A stretch of DNA of 64,000 bases from Streptomyces radiopugnans (GCF_900110735.1 NZ_FOET01000016.1:62001-126000); one strand, 5' to 3'. Shown: positions 26,675 to 34,831, numbered from the stretch's first letter. Program-made: numbers and translations. Notes: a model not told the origin generated them from the sequence alone.

Positions 26675-27095
26675 CACCCGGGGTGCGGGGCGGAAAGGAC
26701 GATCATGGAATATCTCCGCGGGGCCCGGTGTTATGGGGCGAAATCCGGGAATTCCTCCATGGTTCGACCCGGTTGTGATCGATCACACACACGATTTTTC
26801 GGTCACACGCGTACAGCACCCCAGGGCTTGCCGAAAAATGCCGGAAAATCCATGTTTTCGCAGGTCGGGATCGTGGAAAAGAGGGGAGGCGGTAGGCGCA
26901 AAGTGGACACGGGGGCCGTCCCGGGCCCTCGGTCGACGGCCGACTCGGTCACCCCATCAGGGGCGCGGTTGGGTGTCGATTGAGTAACAGGGCTTGATGT
27001 GAGGCAAAATCTCCGCCTCAGGTCGGGCACAAGTCCGGCCTCTCGCGCGTTACGTGCGCTGGAGACACCACAGACACCCAGAGGGGGAGAGCGAC
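26675..27095. other. Intergenic region between cutS and DUF4193 gene
   Basis: No reading frame here has convincing coding character. The region is less GC-rich than its surroundings and must hold the promoter of the DUF4193 gene. It contains the palindrome at 26774-26787 and a GGGGGAGAG ribosome site just before 27096. No clear terminator for cutS was seen. Confidence 0.5.
26774..26787. promoter_or_regulatory. 14-bp perfect palindrome TGTGATCGATCACA
   Basis: This perfect palindrome has half-sites TGTGA/TCACA, as in cyclic-AMP receptor protein sites, but only four bases between them; the E. coli site has six. It is also one mismatch from the Streptomyces Crp consensus GTG-N6-GNCAC. It lies 309 bases before the DUF4193 gene and 100 after cutS. 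Confidence 0.4.
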
Positions 27096-27395
27096 ATGGC
27101 GACCGACTACGACACTCCACGCAAGACCGATGACGACGTCAACGAGGACAGCATCGAGGAACTGAAGGCCCGGCGGAACGACAAGTCGGCCTCGACCGTC
27201 GACGTCGACGAGTTCGAGCAGGCCGAGGGTCTGGAGCTGCCCGGAGCGGACCTCTCCAACGAGGAGCTGTCCGTGCGGGTGCTGCCCCGCCAGGCCGACG
27301 AGTTCACCTGCATGAGCTGCTTCCTCGTCCACCACCGCTCGCAGCTCGCGGCGGAGAAGAACGGTCACCCCATCTGCCGCGACTGCGCGGCCTGA
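27096..27395 (+). CDS. DUF4193 small zinc-ribbon-like protein
   Basis: This 99-residue acidic protein begins MATDYDTPRKTDDDVNEDSIEELKARR. The C-terminal half has CMSC and CRDC 29 residues apart (FTCMSCFLVHHRSQLA...ICRDC), a probable zinc ribbon, preceded by VRVLPRQADEF. This is the DUF4193 family, found across actinobacteria and of unknown function; an RNA polymerase or ribosome-associated role is possible because the fold resembles small transcription-associated zinc ribbons, but that is inference. The ATG follows GGGGGAGAG. The next gene starts 15 bases after the stop. Confidence 0.85.
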   Translation: MATDYDTPRKTDDDVNEDSIEELKARRNDKSASTVDVDEFEQAEGLELPGADLSNEELSVRVLPRQADEFTCMSCFLVHHRSQLAAEKNGHPICRDCAA

Positions 27396-27409
27396 GCCGG
27401 GGCCGGCTG

Positions 27410-28255
27410 ATGACGGCCGAGGAAGCACGCGACGCCGAGCGGGGCCAGGACGGCAAGGCCTCGCTCGCGCCCGTACCCGCACCCCGTTCCGCGCCCGCAG
27501 CCGCTCTCGGCCGCGGGCTGCGGCGGCTCCGTCCGCGCCGGACAGGCGGCGCGGACGGAGCGGACGGAGACAGAGCCCGGGAGCCGCGCGAGCGCGGAAC
27601 GGTCAGGGCGTTCCTGGGCGTGGTGGCCGACCGCATCGTCGACCTCGCGCCCAGGATCCCGGTGAGGGACCTGGACACGCTCCGCCGGCAGTTCCCGGGC
27701 CTGGGGCCCGAGGAGATGGCCGACAGGCTGATATCGGGCGCCATGAAGGGCAGCGCGACCGTCGGCGCCGGAGTGGGCGCCTCGGCGATGCTGCCCGTAC
27801 CGCCGGCGATGCCCGCCGAGCTGGCCGCCGAGGTCGTCGGGGTGGCCGCGGTCGAGCTCAAGCTCATCGCCGAACTGCACGAGGTCTACGGACTGCGCCC
27901 GCCCGGCAACGTCCGTGAGCGGGCCGCCGCCTACCTCGCCGAGTGGACCCAGGAGCGCGGGATAGAACTGGCCGCGCCCGCGACGTTCGGCGCGGCGTTC
28001 GGCAACCACATGAGACGCCAGCTGCGCCAGACCCTCCTCAAGCGCACCATGCGCAACCTCCCCAATCTCACGCCGTTCATGATCGGCGCGGCGGTGGGCG
28101 CGCTGATGAACCGGCGCGACACCAGGAAGCTGGCGGAGACGATCCGCGACGACCTGAGAAGACGGCAGATCCCCTGGGACGCCGTCCCCCTGGAGGACCG
28201 CCCGGGGAAGGTCATCCCCTCGCGGCTCACGCACGCCCCGGACGAGGACGGCTGA
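27410..28255 (+). CDS. Conserved actinobacterial protein, EcsC-like
   Basis: This 281-residue protein has a low-complexity basic N-terminus (1-60) and a mostly helical body. A Gly/Ala-rich hydrophobic segment at about 122-150 (GAGVGASAMLPVPPAMPAE) and a second at about 223-237 (FMIGAAVGALMNRRDTRKL) resemble the paired segments of EcsC-family proteins, which are peripheral membrane proteins of unclear function. It has no signal peptide or catalytic motif. It is probably co-transcribed with the DUF4193 gene (15-base gap). Confidence in the family is moderate; that it is a real gene is clear from codon use and length. Confidence 0.6.
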   Translation: MTAEEARDAERGQDGKASLAPVPAPRSAPAAALGRGLRRLRPRRTGGADGADGDRAREPRERGTVRAFLGVVADRIVDLAPRIPVRDLDTLRRQFPGLGPEEMADRLISGAMKGSATVGAGVGASAMLPVPPAMPAELAAEVVGVAAVELKLIAELHEVYGLRPPGNVRERAAAYLAEWTQERGIELAAPATFGAAFGNHMRRQLRQTLLKRTMRNLPNLTPFMIGAAVGALMNRRDTRKLAETIRDDLRRRQIPWDAVPLEDRPGKVIPSRLTHAPDEDG

Positions 28256-28338
28256 CGCCCGCCGCCCCCTCGTCCCCGGCCCGCCGTCCCCTCGCTCCCG
28301 CCGGACCCCGCGGCCGCCCGTACGGCCGGCCGGCCGCG

Positions 28339-28794
28339 CTACCGGCGCGCCGCCTCCAGGGCGTCGGCCAGCGCCCGCGGGCGCCGTGTGGACAGGTACA
28401 GGTACGGCGTGGGGTCCCCGGGATCGGTGACCTCGACGCGCAGCGCCGTCGGCACGTAGCCGCGCAGCAGCATGTAGGCGCGCGGATCGGCGCGGTGGGT
28501 GCGCCAGGCGCGGGCCTCCTCCTCGTCCAGGACGTGCGCCTCGCCCAGCGCGGAGACCGGCACCCGGGCCTCCCCCGCGACCAGCGAGTCAGCGACCACG
28601 CGGATGCGGGCCGAGCCGTAGGCGCTCACCGCCACCGCGCCCAGCGCCGTCCCCACCACCAGACCGCCCAGCAGGGGCATCAGGCCCAGGGGGAACAGGA
28701 TCAGGCCCAGACAGACCCCGGACAGGGCGGCGATCAGCCACCAGGGGCGGGGCGCGGTCAGCCGCTCGTCGTACAGCACGCCGGGAGGAAGCAT
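28339..28794 (-). CDS. DUF3093 membrane protein
   Basis: This 151-residue protein starts with the typical DUF3093 block VLYDERLTAPRPWW, followed by two adjacent membrane helices (about 18-60). A cytoplasmic beta-rich tail follows with AWRTHRADPRAYMLLRGYVPTALRV and YLYLSTRRPRALADAL. The family is confined to actinobacteria and its function is unknown; in other genomes it also lies near dut. It is divergent from the thioesterase gene with 58 bases between them. An alternative start further upstream is open but would run into the promoter of the divergent gene. Confidence 0.8.
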   Translation of the reverse strand: MLPPGVLYDERLTAPRPWWLIAALSGVCLGLILFPLGLMPLLGGLVVGTALGAVAVSAYGSARIRVVADSLVAGEARVPVSALGEAHVLDEEEARAWRTHRADPRAYMLLRGYVPTALRVEVTDPGDPTPYLYLSTRRPRALADALEAARR

Positions 28795-28852
28795 GTCCCC
28801 AGCTTGGCACGCCCGCGACCGGCTCACTGACCCGGCGGTAAGGTCAGCATCC

Positions 28853-29437
28853 GTGAGTGCCACCAAGACATCCCTGACCCCGCCGGACGACGCCGTTCCC
28901 CCGGTGCGTCACCCCGACGCCCCCGCTCCCGGAGAGCCGCTGGGCGCCCACTACGCGCAGTGCTTCGGCTGCGGCACCGAGCAGCCCCACGGACTGCACC
29001 TCGATGCCCGGGCGGGCGAGGGGGTCAGCGTCACCGCCGAGTTCACCGTCCGCCCCGAGCACCAGGGCGCCCCGGGCCTCGCCCACGGCGGACTGCTGGC
29101 CACCGCCATGGACGAGATCCTGGGCTCCCTGAACTGGCTGATGCACACCATCTCGGTCACCGGGCGGCTGGAGACCGACTTCCTCCAGCCCGTCCCCGTG
29201 GACTCCGTGCTGCACCTGACGGCGCGGGCCACGGCCCGGCACGGACGCAAGATCTACTGCACCGCCACCGGACGCGTCGGCGGCCCCGACGGCCCCCTGG
29301 CGGTGCGCGCCGACGCCCTCTTCGTCGAGGTCAAGGTCGAGCACTTCGTCGACCACGGCCGCAAGGACGAGATCGAGGCCGCGATGGCCGACCCCGACAC
29401 CGTCCGCCGGGCCCGCGCCTTCGAGGTGAACCCGTGA
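28853..29437 (+). CDS. PaaI-type hotdog-fold thioesterase
   Basis: This 194-residue single hotdog domain has the active-site block GLAHGGLLATAMDEILG (HGG then Asp/Glu on the long helix), and an N-terminal Cys pair in QCFGCGTEQPHGLHL that is common in this subgroup. It should cleave acyl-CoA thioesters in the cytoplasm. TAAGGT lies nine bases before the GTG, fitting a leaderless or near-leaderless transcript. Its stop overlaps the dut start by four bases. The link between a thioesterase and dUTPase looks positional, not biochemical. Confidence 0.82.
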   Translation: MSATKTSLTPPDDAVPPVRHPDAPAPGEPLGAHYAQCFGCGTEQPHGLHLDARAGEGVSVTAEFTVRPEHQGAPGLAHGGLLATAMDEILGSLNWLMHTISVTGRLETDFLQPVPVDSVLHLTARATARHGRKIYCTATGRVGGPDGPLAVRADALFVEVKVEHFVDHGRKDEIEAAMADPDTVRRARAFEVNP

Positions 29438-29994
29438 GCCGCGCCGGCCTGCCCGGGCGCGACCCCGTCGAGGTGCTGATCCGCCGCCTCGACCCCCAGG
29501 TGCCGCTGCCCGCCTACGCCCACCCCGGCGACGCGGGCTGCGATCTGGTCACCACCGAGGCGGCCGAACTGGCCCCCGGGGAACGGGCCGTTCTGCCCAC
29601 GGGGGTTTCCATCGCACTGCCCGACGGGTACGCCGCCTTCGTGCATCCGCGCTCCGGTCTGGCGGCCCGCTGCGGGGTCTGCCTCGTGAATGCCCCCGGA
29701 ACCGTCGATGCCGGGTACCGTGGGGAGATCAGGGTGATCGTGGCCAACTTGGATCCGCGCGAGAGCGTGCGGTTCGAGCGGTTCGACCGCATCGCCCAGC
29801 TCGTCGTCCAGCAAGTCGAGAAGGTGCGCTTCCACGAGGTGGAGGAACTGCCGGGATCGGCACGAGCGGCGGGGGGCTTCGGCTCCACGGGCGGCCACGC
29901 CGCACAGGACGGCGCCGCACAGGACCACGCTGCACAGCACAACCATTACGCTGCGGTCGCGGCCGACGAGGCCGCCGACCTGAAGGGACAGTGA
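29434..29994 (+). CDS. dut: dUTP diphosphatase
   Basis: This 186-residue trimeric dUTPase hydrolyses dUTP to dUMP and pyrophosphate. All five motifs are present in order: DAGCDL, HPRSGLAAR, GTVDAGYRGEI, RIAQLVVQ and GGFGSTG. After motif five the protein continues for about 34 residues of low-complexity Ala/Gln/His/Asp sequence (AAQDGAAQDHAAQHNHYAA), longer than the usual short end. The GTG overlaps the thioesterase stop (GTGA). The DUF3710 gene follows after one base, so these three genes form an operon. Confidence 0.93.
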   Translation: MSRAGLPGRDPVEVLIRRLDPQVPLPAYAHPGDAGCDLVTTEAAELAPGERAVLPTGVSIALPDGYAAFVHPRSGLAARCGVCLVNAPGTVDAGYRGEIRVIVANLDPRESVRFERFDRIAQLVVQQVEKVRFHEVEELPGSARAAGGFGSTGGHAAQDGAAQDHAAQHNHYAAVAADEAADLKGQ

Positions 29995-29995
29995 C

Positions 29996-30784
29996 GTGTT
30001 CGGACGTCGTCGCAAGAAGAAGGTAGGGCCCGAGGGCGCCTCGGACGAGTTCGAGACGGAACGATCCGACGAGGGCACCGACGCGTCGGACGGGTCCGCC
30101 GACGGCACCGGTGGCGAGCAGTCCAGGGTCAAGCTCCCCCCGGCCCCCCGGCCGGACGGCCCCTGGGACGTGAGCGAGCTGCACGCCCCGGGCGAGGGCC
30201 GGGTCGACCTGGGCGGCATGTTCGTGCCCGGAGTGCCGGGCATGGAGCTGCGGGTGGAGGTCGCCGGGGACGCCATCGTCGCCGCGACGATCGTGCTCAA
30301 GGACAGCGCCGTCCAGCTCCAGGCCTTCGCCGCACCCAAGCGCGAGGGCATCTGGGACGAGGTGCGCGAGGAGATCGCCTCGGGCATCACCCAGAAGGGC
30401 GGGATCATCGACGAGGTCGAGGGACCGCTGGGCTGGGAGCTGCGTGCGCAGGTGCCGGTCAGGCTGCCCGACGGCAACAGCGGCATGCAGGTCGTGCGCT
30501 TCGTCGGCGTGGACGGCCCCCGCTGGTTCCTGCGCGGTGTCATCTCCGGCCAGGGCGCGGTGCAGCCGCAGGCCGCCGGACTGCTGGAGCAGATCTTCCG
30601 CGACACGGTCGTGGTGCGCGGCGACGCCCCGATGGCGCCCCGCGACCCGATCGTCCTCAAGCTCCCCGACGACGCGCAGATGGTGCCCGACGGCGTCCAG
30701 CAGGAGCAGGCGCAGGAGGGCTCCCGCTTCGCCGGCGGCATCGACAAGCTCCAGCGCGGCCCGGAGATCACCGAGGTCCGCTGA
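29996..30784 (+). CDS. DUF3710 conserved actinobacterial protein
   Basis: This 262-residue protein begins with the very basic tag MFGRRRKKK and an acidic, disordered stretch (10-55). The DUF3710 domain follows (about 55-225), with GPWDVSELHAPGEGRVDLGG, KREGIWDEVREEIA and RWFLRGVISGQGA. The family is linked to dut across actinobacteria, an old gene pair, yet its function is unknown. There are no catalytic motifs, membrane segments or signal. The start is a GTG one base after the dut stop. Confidence 0.85.
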   Translation: MFGRRRKKKVGPEGASDEFETERSDEGTDASDGSADGTGGEQSRVKLPPAPRPDGPWDVSELHAPGEGRVDLGGMFVPGVPGMELRVEVAGDAIVAATIVLKDSAVQLQAFAAPKREGIWDEVREEIASGITQKGGIIDEVEGPLGWELRAQVPVRLPDGNSGMQVVRFVGVDGPRWFLRGVISGQGAVQPQAAGLLEQIFRDTVVVRGDAPMAPRDPIVLKLPDDAQMVPDGVQQEQAQEGSRFAGGIDKLQRGPEITEVR

Positions 30785-30801
30785 CCGGGACGCCGCCCGG
30801 A

Positions 30802-30829
30802 GCCCTGCCGCCGTACGGGGCGGCAGGGC
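30802..30829 (+). terminator. Hairpin after DUF3710 gene
   Basis: An 11-bp stem (30802-30812 with 30819-30829) has a six-base loop, 18 bases after the DUF3710 stop. Confidence 0.55.
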
Positions 30830-30834
30830 CGGAG

Positions 30835-31231
30835 CCCCCTCGCGGTCCTGCGGTCCGGTGACGGCTGCGGACGGCGCGTGCCGTCTACGTCGTCGGAGTC
30901 GTCGCAACGGCGGCGCCGGCGGTCGTGGGGATCCTCACCGCCCAGCGGACCGTCGGCGGCGGCAGCGACAACTGCGGCGGCGGGGCGGTCTGCGGCGACG
31001 GGGGCGACGTCCTCGGTGACGGAACCGCCGGGAAGGCACGGGAGGACACCTCCTTCCGCGCACGCACCGCCGAGGGCCGGAACGCCTTCGTCCGGTCGGG
31101 GGAGAAGACCGGGGCCGGCTGCGCGGCCGAGGTCACCGTCCGGAAGAAGTGGCACCGTTCCGCCCGGCCGGAACGGCCCGCGGGGGCGCTAGGCTCGGCA
31201 CCGTCCGGAGCCGTCCGGAAGGGGAGGCCGT
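30835..31231. other. Intergenic stretch with a startless hydrophobic reading frame
   Basis: Frame 30862-31210 (plus) encodes a membrane-helix-like run, AVYVVGVVATAAPAVVGILT, followed by a Cys/Gly/Asp-rich stretch (SDNCGGGAVCGDGGD). It has a stop just upstream and no credible start or ribosome site. It may be the remains of a small membrane protein, or chance in GC-rich DNA. A ribosome site GGGGAGG precedes the next gene. Confidence 0.3.
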
Positions 31232-31942
31232 ATGGGCGCCGTGGTCGTCGTCGAGGACCTGCACCACTCCCACGGTCACGCATCCGCAGCGGTCCCCGTA
31301 CTGCGCGGCCTGTCGCTCACCGTCCGGCGCGGCGAGCTGGTCGCGGTCACCGGGCGCCCCGGCGCGGGCCGCACGACACTCCTGGGCCTCGTCGGCGGAC
31401 TCGACATCCCCGTCTCGGGCCGGATCACCGTCGACGGCGTGCGGCTGGACGGAATGGGGGAGCAGGAGCGGCTGAGGCTGCGCCGCGACCGCATCGGCAT
31501 CGTCTTCCCCTCCCCGGGACTGCTGCCGGTCCTCACCGTCGCCGAGAACGTCGGCGTTCCGCTGCGGCTGCGCAACGTCCCCGCGCACGAACGCGAGGAG
31601 CGCGTCTCCCGGCTGCTGGCCGAGGCCGGCCTCGGCGAGCTGGCCGGACGGCGGCCCGACGAGATCGGCGGCGCCCAGCGCCAGCGCGTCGCCGTCGCCC
31701 GCGCGCTGGCCATCCGGCCGGCGCTGCTCGTCGCCGACGAGCCCACCGCACTGCTCGGCCCCGGTGAGGCCGCAGGGGTGCTGGAGCTGCTGTACACCGC
31801 AGTCCGAGCCCGCGGCGCCACCGCACTGGTCGCCACCCGCGACCCCTGGCTGCTCTCCCGCTCCGACCGCGTCCTGGAGCTGCGCGACGGGCGGCTGCGC
31901 GAGGCCGGCCCGGAGCTCCGCCCGCTGCCGGCCCGGCCCTGA
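31232..31942 (+). CDS. ABC transporter ATPase-like protein with degenerate ATP-binding motifs
   Basis: This 236-residue protein has the overall fold of LolD/MacB-type ATPases, but key residues differ. The Walker A reads GRPGAGRTT with R47 in place of the essential Lys. The Q-loop reads VFPSPGLLP with Pro in place of Gln. The signature reads IGGAQRQRVA and the H-loop reads LVATRDPW with no His. Walker B is intact (LLVADEPTA, D169, E170). No permease gene is adjacent. The frame is long, free of stops and has normal codon use, so the gene appears maintained. It may bind but not hydrolyse ATP, or act as a regulator. GGGGAGG lies seven bases before the ATG. Confidence 0.72.
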   Translation: MGAVVVVEDLHHSHGHASAAVPVLRGLSLTVRRGELVAVTGRPGAGRTTLLGLVGGLDIPVSGRITVDGVRLDGMGEQERLRLRRDRIGIVFPSPGLLPVLTVAENVGVPLRLRNVPAHEREERVSRLLAEAGLGELAGRRPDEIGGAQRQRVAVARALAIRPALLVADEPTALLGPGEAAGVLELLYTAVRARGATALVATRDPWLLSRSDRVLELRDGRLREAGPELRPLPARP

Positions 31943-32083
31943 GCCGTGAGCCGTGAGTCCCGAGCCCGGTGTGCACCGCGGGGCGCCGGAGACGCCGGGG
32001 ACTCCCGGGGCGCCGGGGGAGAGCCTTCGGTCACATCCGCTTCCGGGGCCCTCAGGGGCATTACGGGGGGTGACGGGCGCGGG

Positions 32084-32089
32084 TAGGCT
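32084..32089 (+). promoter_or_regulatory. Leaderless-type -10 box TAGGCT
   Basis: TAGGCT ends seven bases before the ATG at 32096. No ribosome site is present. Confidence 0.55.
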
Positions 32090-32095
32090 GGCCGC

Positions 32096-32506
32096 ATGAG
32101 TGGCGTTACCCGACTCGAGAGGCAGGGCGGCCGGCTGCGGCGCCTCCTCGGGCGTCTGGCCTCCTCCCAGGAGGATCTGCTCTCCGCCGAACTCCGGCAG
32201 GACACCGAGGAGAGTGGCTGCACCCGCATCTGCGACTGCGGCGACCGGCAGATCGTCACGGTGACCGGTACGCTGCGCACGGTGACGCAGCGCCCCAGGG
32301 CGGGCGTGCCCGCGCTGGAGGCGGAGCTGTTCGACGGGTCCGCCCCGCTGGACGTCGTGTGGCTCGGCCGCCGGTCCATCGCGGGCATAGAACCGGGCCG
32401 CAGGCTGATCGCCCACGGGCGGATCGCGATGAACCGCGGCCGACCGGTGCTGTTCAACCCCAAGTACGAGCTGCGACCCATCGGACAGGACAGCGGACAG
32501 GAGTAG
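32096..32506 (+). CDS. OB-fold nucleic-acid-binding protein
   Basis: This 136-residue protein carries a C-terminal OB-fold (about 48-130: IVTVTGTLRTVTQRP, LEAELFDGSAPLDVVWLGRRSI, LIAHGRIAMNRGRPVLFNPKYEL). The N-terminus is a basic helix (LERQGGRLRRLLGRLASS) with a small Cys cluster (GCTRICDCGD). Sequences of this kind resemble the OB domain of RecG-type or RPA-like proteins, so single-stranded DNA or RNA binding is likely. The next gene starts four bases after the stop, forming a two-gene operon with the DUF3159 membrane protein. Confidence 0.78.
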   Translation: MSGVTRLERQGGRLRRLLGRLASSQEDLLSAELRQDTEESGCTRICDCGDRQIVTVTGTLRTVTQRPRAGVPALEAELFDGSAPLDVVWLGRRSIAGIEPGRRLIAHGRIAMNRGRPVLFNPKYELRPIGQDSGQE

Positions 32507-32509
32507 TGG

Positions 32510-33277
32510 GTGACCTCTCTCGACAAGCCGGCCGCCGGCGTGGACGGAACCGGGTCCGGGGCCGAGGCCGGCGCGTCCGGTCCGACGGTCACGGACAAGG
32601 CGCTGATGGAGGCGTTCGGCGGAGTGCGGGGCATGGTGGACACCACCGTGCCCGGGCTGGTCTTCGTACTGGTCTACACGATCAAGCGGGACATCCACCT
32701 CGCTGCCGTCGCCGCCCTGGGCCTGAGCGTCCTGCTCGCGCTGGCCCGCCTGGTGCGGCGCGAGACCCTCAAGCACGCCTTCAGCGGCGTCTTCGGGGTC
32801 GGGATCGGCGCGGTCTTCGCGATGATGTCGGGCGACGCCAAGAACTTCTACCTGCCGGGCATGCTCTACACCCTGGGGCTGGCGGTCGCGTACTGCGTCT
32901 CGGCGATGGTGCGCTTCCCGCTGATCGGGGTGCTGCTCGGACCGCTGATGCGCGAGAACCTCTCCTGGCGCACCCGCAATCCCGGCCGCCTGGCGGCCTA
33001 CACCAAGGCGACCTGGGCCTGGGGCATCGTCCTGCTGGCCAAGTCGGCCATCCTCTTCCCGATCTACTTCTGGGGCGACGCCACCCAGCTCGGCTGGGTG
33101 AAGGTGGCGCTCGGCATCCCGCCGCTGCTGCTGTGCGTCTACCTGACCTACGTCTTCCTGGCCAAGGCCCCGCCGCCGATCGACGTGATCGCGGAGATGG
33201 AGGCGGAGGAGGCCGCCGAGGCGGAGAGGAAGCGGGAACGCGAGCGCGTGGCGGGCGAGGCGCGGACGGACCCCTGA
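32510..33277 (+). CDS. DUF3159 integral membrane protein
   Basis: This 255-residue protein has about six membrane helices between residues 45 and 222 and a charged C-terminal tail (EMEAEEAAEAERKRERER) predicted to be a cytoplasmic helix. The DUF3159 landmarks are FGGVRGMVDTTVPGLVFVLVY and GPLMRENLSWR. The function is unknown. It is linked to the OB-fold gene here (GTG four bases after its stop), a conserved actinobacterial pairing. It is convergent with the TrkA genes across a 22-bp hairpin. Confidence 0.8.
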   Translation: MTSLDKPAAGVDGTGSGAEAGASGPTVTDKALMEAFGGVRGMVDTTVPGLVFVLVYTIKRDIHLAAVAALGLSVLLALARLVRRETLKHAFSGVFGVGIGAVFAMMSGDAKNFYLPGMLYTLGLAVAYCVSAMVRFPLIGVLLGPLMRENLSWRTRNPGRLAAYTKATWAWGIVLLAKSAILFPIYFWGDATQLGWVKVALGIPPLLLCVYLTYVFLAKAPPPIDVIAEMEAEEAAEAERKRERERVAGEARTDP

Positions 33278-33313
33278 GCCCGGTACGGCCCCGCGGCGGC
33301 CGTACGGCACACG

Positions 33314-33359
33314 ACGAGGGCGGTGGCCCCGGTCGACCGACCGGGGCCACCGCCCTCGT
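33314..33359. terminator. Bidirectional hairpin between DUF3159 and trkA genes
   Basis: A perfect 22-bp stem (33314-33335 with 33338-33359) has almost no loop. It lies between convergent genes. Confidence 0.8.
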
Positions 33360-33374
33360 ACGTACGGAGCGCCG

Positions 33375-34058
33375 CTACCGGGACTCCCCCTCCGGCTCCC
33401 GCCGCACCGACAGCAGCTCCTCCAACTGCTCCTCGCGGGACTGGGCGGCGACGAACAGCAGCTCGTCGCCCGGCTCCAGGGAGTCCTCGGGGCCCGGGGT
33501 GAGGACCCTGCTGCCGCGGATTATCGTCACCAGCGCGGTGTCCTCGGGCCACTGCACATCGCCCACCCGCGTGCCGGACAGCGCCGACTCGGGGGGCAGG
33601 GTCAGCTCGACCAGGTTGGCGTCACCCTGGCTGAAGCGCAGCAGCCGCACCAGATCGCCGACGCTGACCGCCTCCTCGACCAGCGCGGACATCAGCCGCG
33701 GGGTCGAGACGGCCACGTCGATCCCCCAGGACTCGTTGAACAGCCACTCGTTCTTGGGGTGGTTCACCCGCGCCACGACCCGCGGCACGGCGTACTCCGT
33801 CTTGGCCAGCAGGGAGACCACGAGGTTGACCTTGTCGTCGCCCGTCGCGGCGATCACGACGTTGCAGCGCTGGAGCGCGGCCTCGTCCAGCGAGGTGATC
33901 TCGCAGGCGTCGGCCAGCAGCCACTCGGCCTGCGGCACCTGCTCCACCGAGATGGCGCCGGGCGTCTTGTCGATCAGCAGCACCTCGTGGCCGTTCTCCA
34001 GCAGCTCTCCGGCGATGGAACGCCCCACCGCGCCGGCCCCGGCGATCGCGACCCTCAT
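33375..34058 (-). CDS. TrkA-family potassium uptake regulator (second of pair)
   Basis: This 227-residue protein has a TrkA-N Rossmann domain at 1-125 (MRVAIAGAGAVGRSIAGE, acidic end of strand two LLIDK) that binds NAD(H) or ATP, and a TrkA-C domain at about 145-215 (ESALSGTRVGDVQWPEDTALV...GDELLFVA). Such RCK proteins gate potassium channels and transporters from the cytoplasm; TrkA-C domains of relatives bind c-di-AMP. It overlaps the first TrkA gene by four bases (ATGA), so the two probably form a hetero-oligomer like mycobacterial CeoB/CeoC. No TrkH/TrkG channel gene is adjacent; the KimA-like transporter 5 kb away is the likely partner. Confidence 0.88.
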   Translation of the reverse strand: MRVAIAGAGAVGRSIAGELLENGHEVLLIDKTPGAISVEQVPQAEWLLADACEITSLDEAALQRCNVVIAATGDDKVNLVVSLLAKTEYAVPRVVARVNHPKNEWLFNESWGIDVAVSTPRLMSALVEEAVSVGDLVRLLRFSQGDANLVELTLPPESALSGTRVGDVQWPEDTALVTIIRGSRVLTPGPEDSLEPGDELLFVAAQSREEQLEELLSVRREPEGESR

Positions 34059-34723
34059 CGTGTCTCTCCCTCGGGACCGCGCGAGAACGCGGCCTCCACG
34101 TCGCCGACCCGGTCGCAGCGCATCATCACGTGCACCAGATCACCCTCCTGGATCACCGTTTCGGAGGTCGGCAGCATCGCCTCGCCCAGCCTGGTGATGA
34201 AGGCGACCCGGGTGCCCGTCTCCTGCTGGAGGCGGCTCACCCGGTGCCCGACCCAGGCGGTGGAGGCGTGCACCTCGGCGAGCTGTACGCCTCCGGTCGG
34301 GTCCAGCCACAGCGGCTCCGCGCCCGAGGGCAGGAGCCGCCGCAGCATCTGGTCGGCCGTCCAGCGGACCGTGGCGACGGTCGGGATCCCCAGCCGCTGG
34401 TAGACCTCGGCGCGGCGGGGGTCGTAGATGCGGGCGGCCACGTTCTCCACGCCGAACATCTCGCGCGCCACGCGGGCCGCGATGATGTTGGAGTTGTCGC
34501 CGCTGCTGACGGCGGCGAACGCCCCGGCCTCCTCTATGCCCGCCTCGCGCAGGGTGTCGCGGTCGAAGCCGATCCCCTCCACCCGGCGCCCGCCGAAGGA
34601 CGAGCCCAGACGGCGGAAGGCCGCCTCGTCCCGGTCGATGATCGCAACCGTGTGACCCCGTTGCTCCAGGGTCCGGGCGAGCGCGGCGCCCACGCGCCCG
34701 CATCCCATGATGACGATGTGCAT
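34055..34723 (-). CDS. TrkA-family potassium uptake regulator (first of pair)
   Basis: This 222-residue RCK protein has the nucleotide-binding Rossmann domain MHIVIMGCGRVGAALARTL with AIIDRD at the end of strand two. A C-terminal TrkA-C-like domain follows (about 140-215: VQLAEVHASTAWVGHRV, TVIQEGDLVHVMM). It heads a two-gene operon with the downstream TrkA gene. It shares only moderate similarity with its partner, so the pair is old. Regulation is not visible; the upstream gap is 108 bases after the stop of the MMPL gene. Confidence 0.88.
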   Translation of the reverse strand: MHIVIMGCGRVGAALARTLEQRGHTVAIIDRDEAAFRRLGSSFGGRRVEGIGFDRDTLREAGIEEAGAFAAVSSGDNSNIIAARVAREMFGVENVAARIYDPRRAEVYQRLGIPTVATVRWTADQMLRRLLPSGAEPLWLDPTGGVQLAEVHASTAWVGHRVSRLQQETGTRVAFITRLGEAMLPTSETVIQEGDLVHVMMRCDRVGDVEAAFSRGPEGETR

Positions 34724-34831
34724 GAGGCCGCTACCCCGTGCCTTCCTGTGCCGTGACGACCCGGGCCCGCATCGCGCGTCATCCTTCCCGCCCCGACCGG
34801 GGCACCTGCCGATCTGTCCTGCGCCGTAACG

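Noticed and set aside
31232..31942. Calling the ABC ATPase gene a pseudogene
   Set aside because: The frame is complete, codon use is normal and Walker B and the fold are kept; motif loss alone does not show decay.
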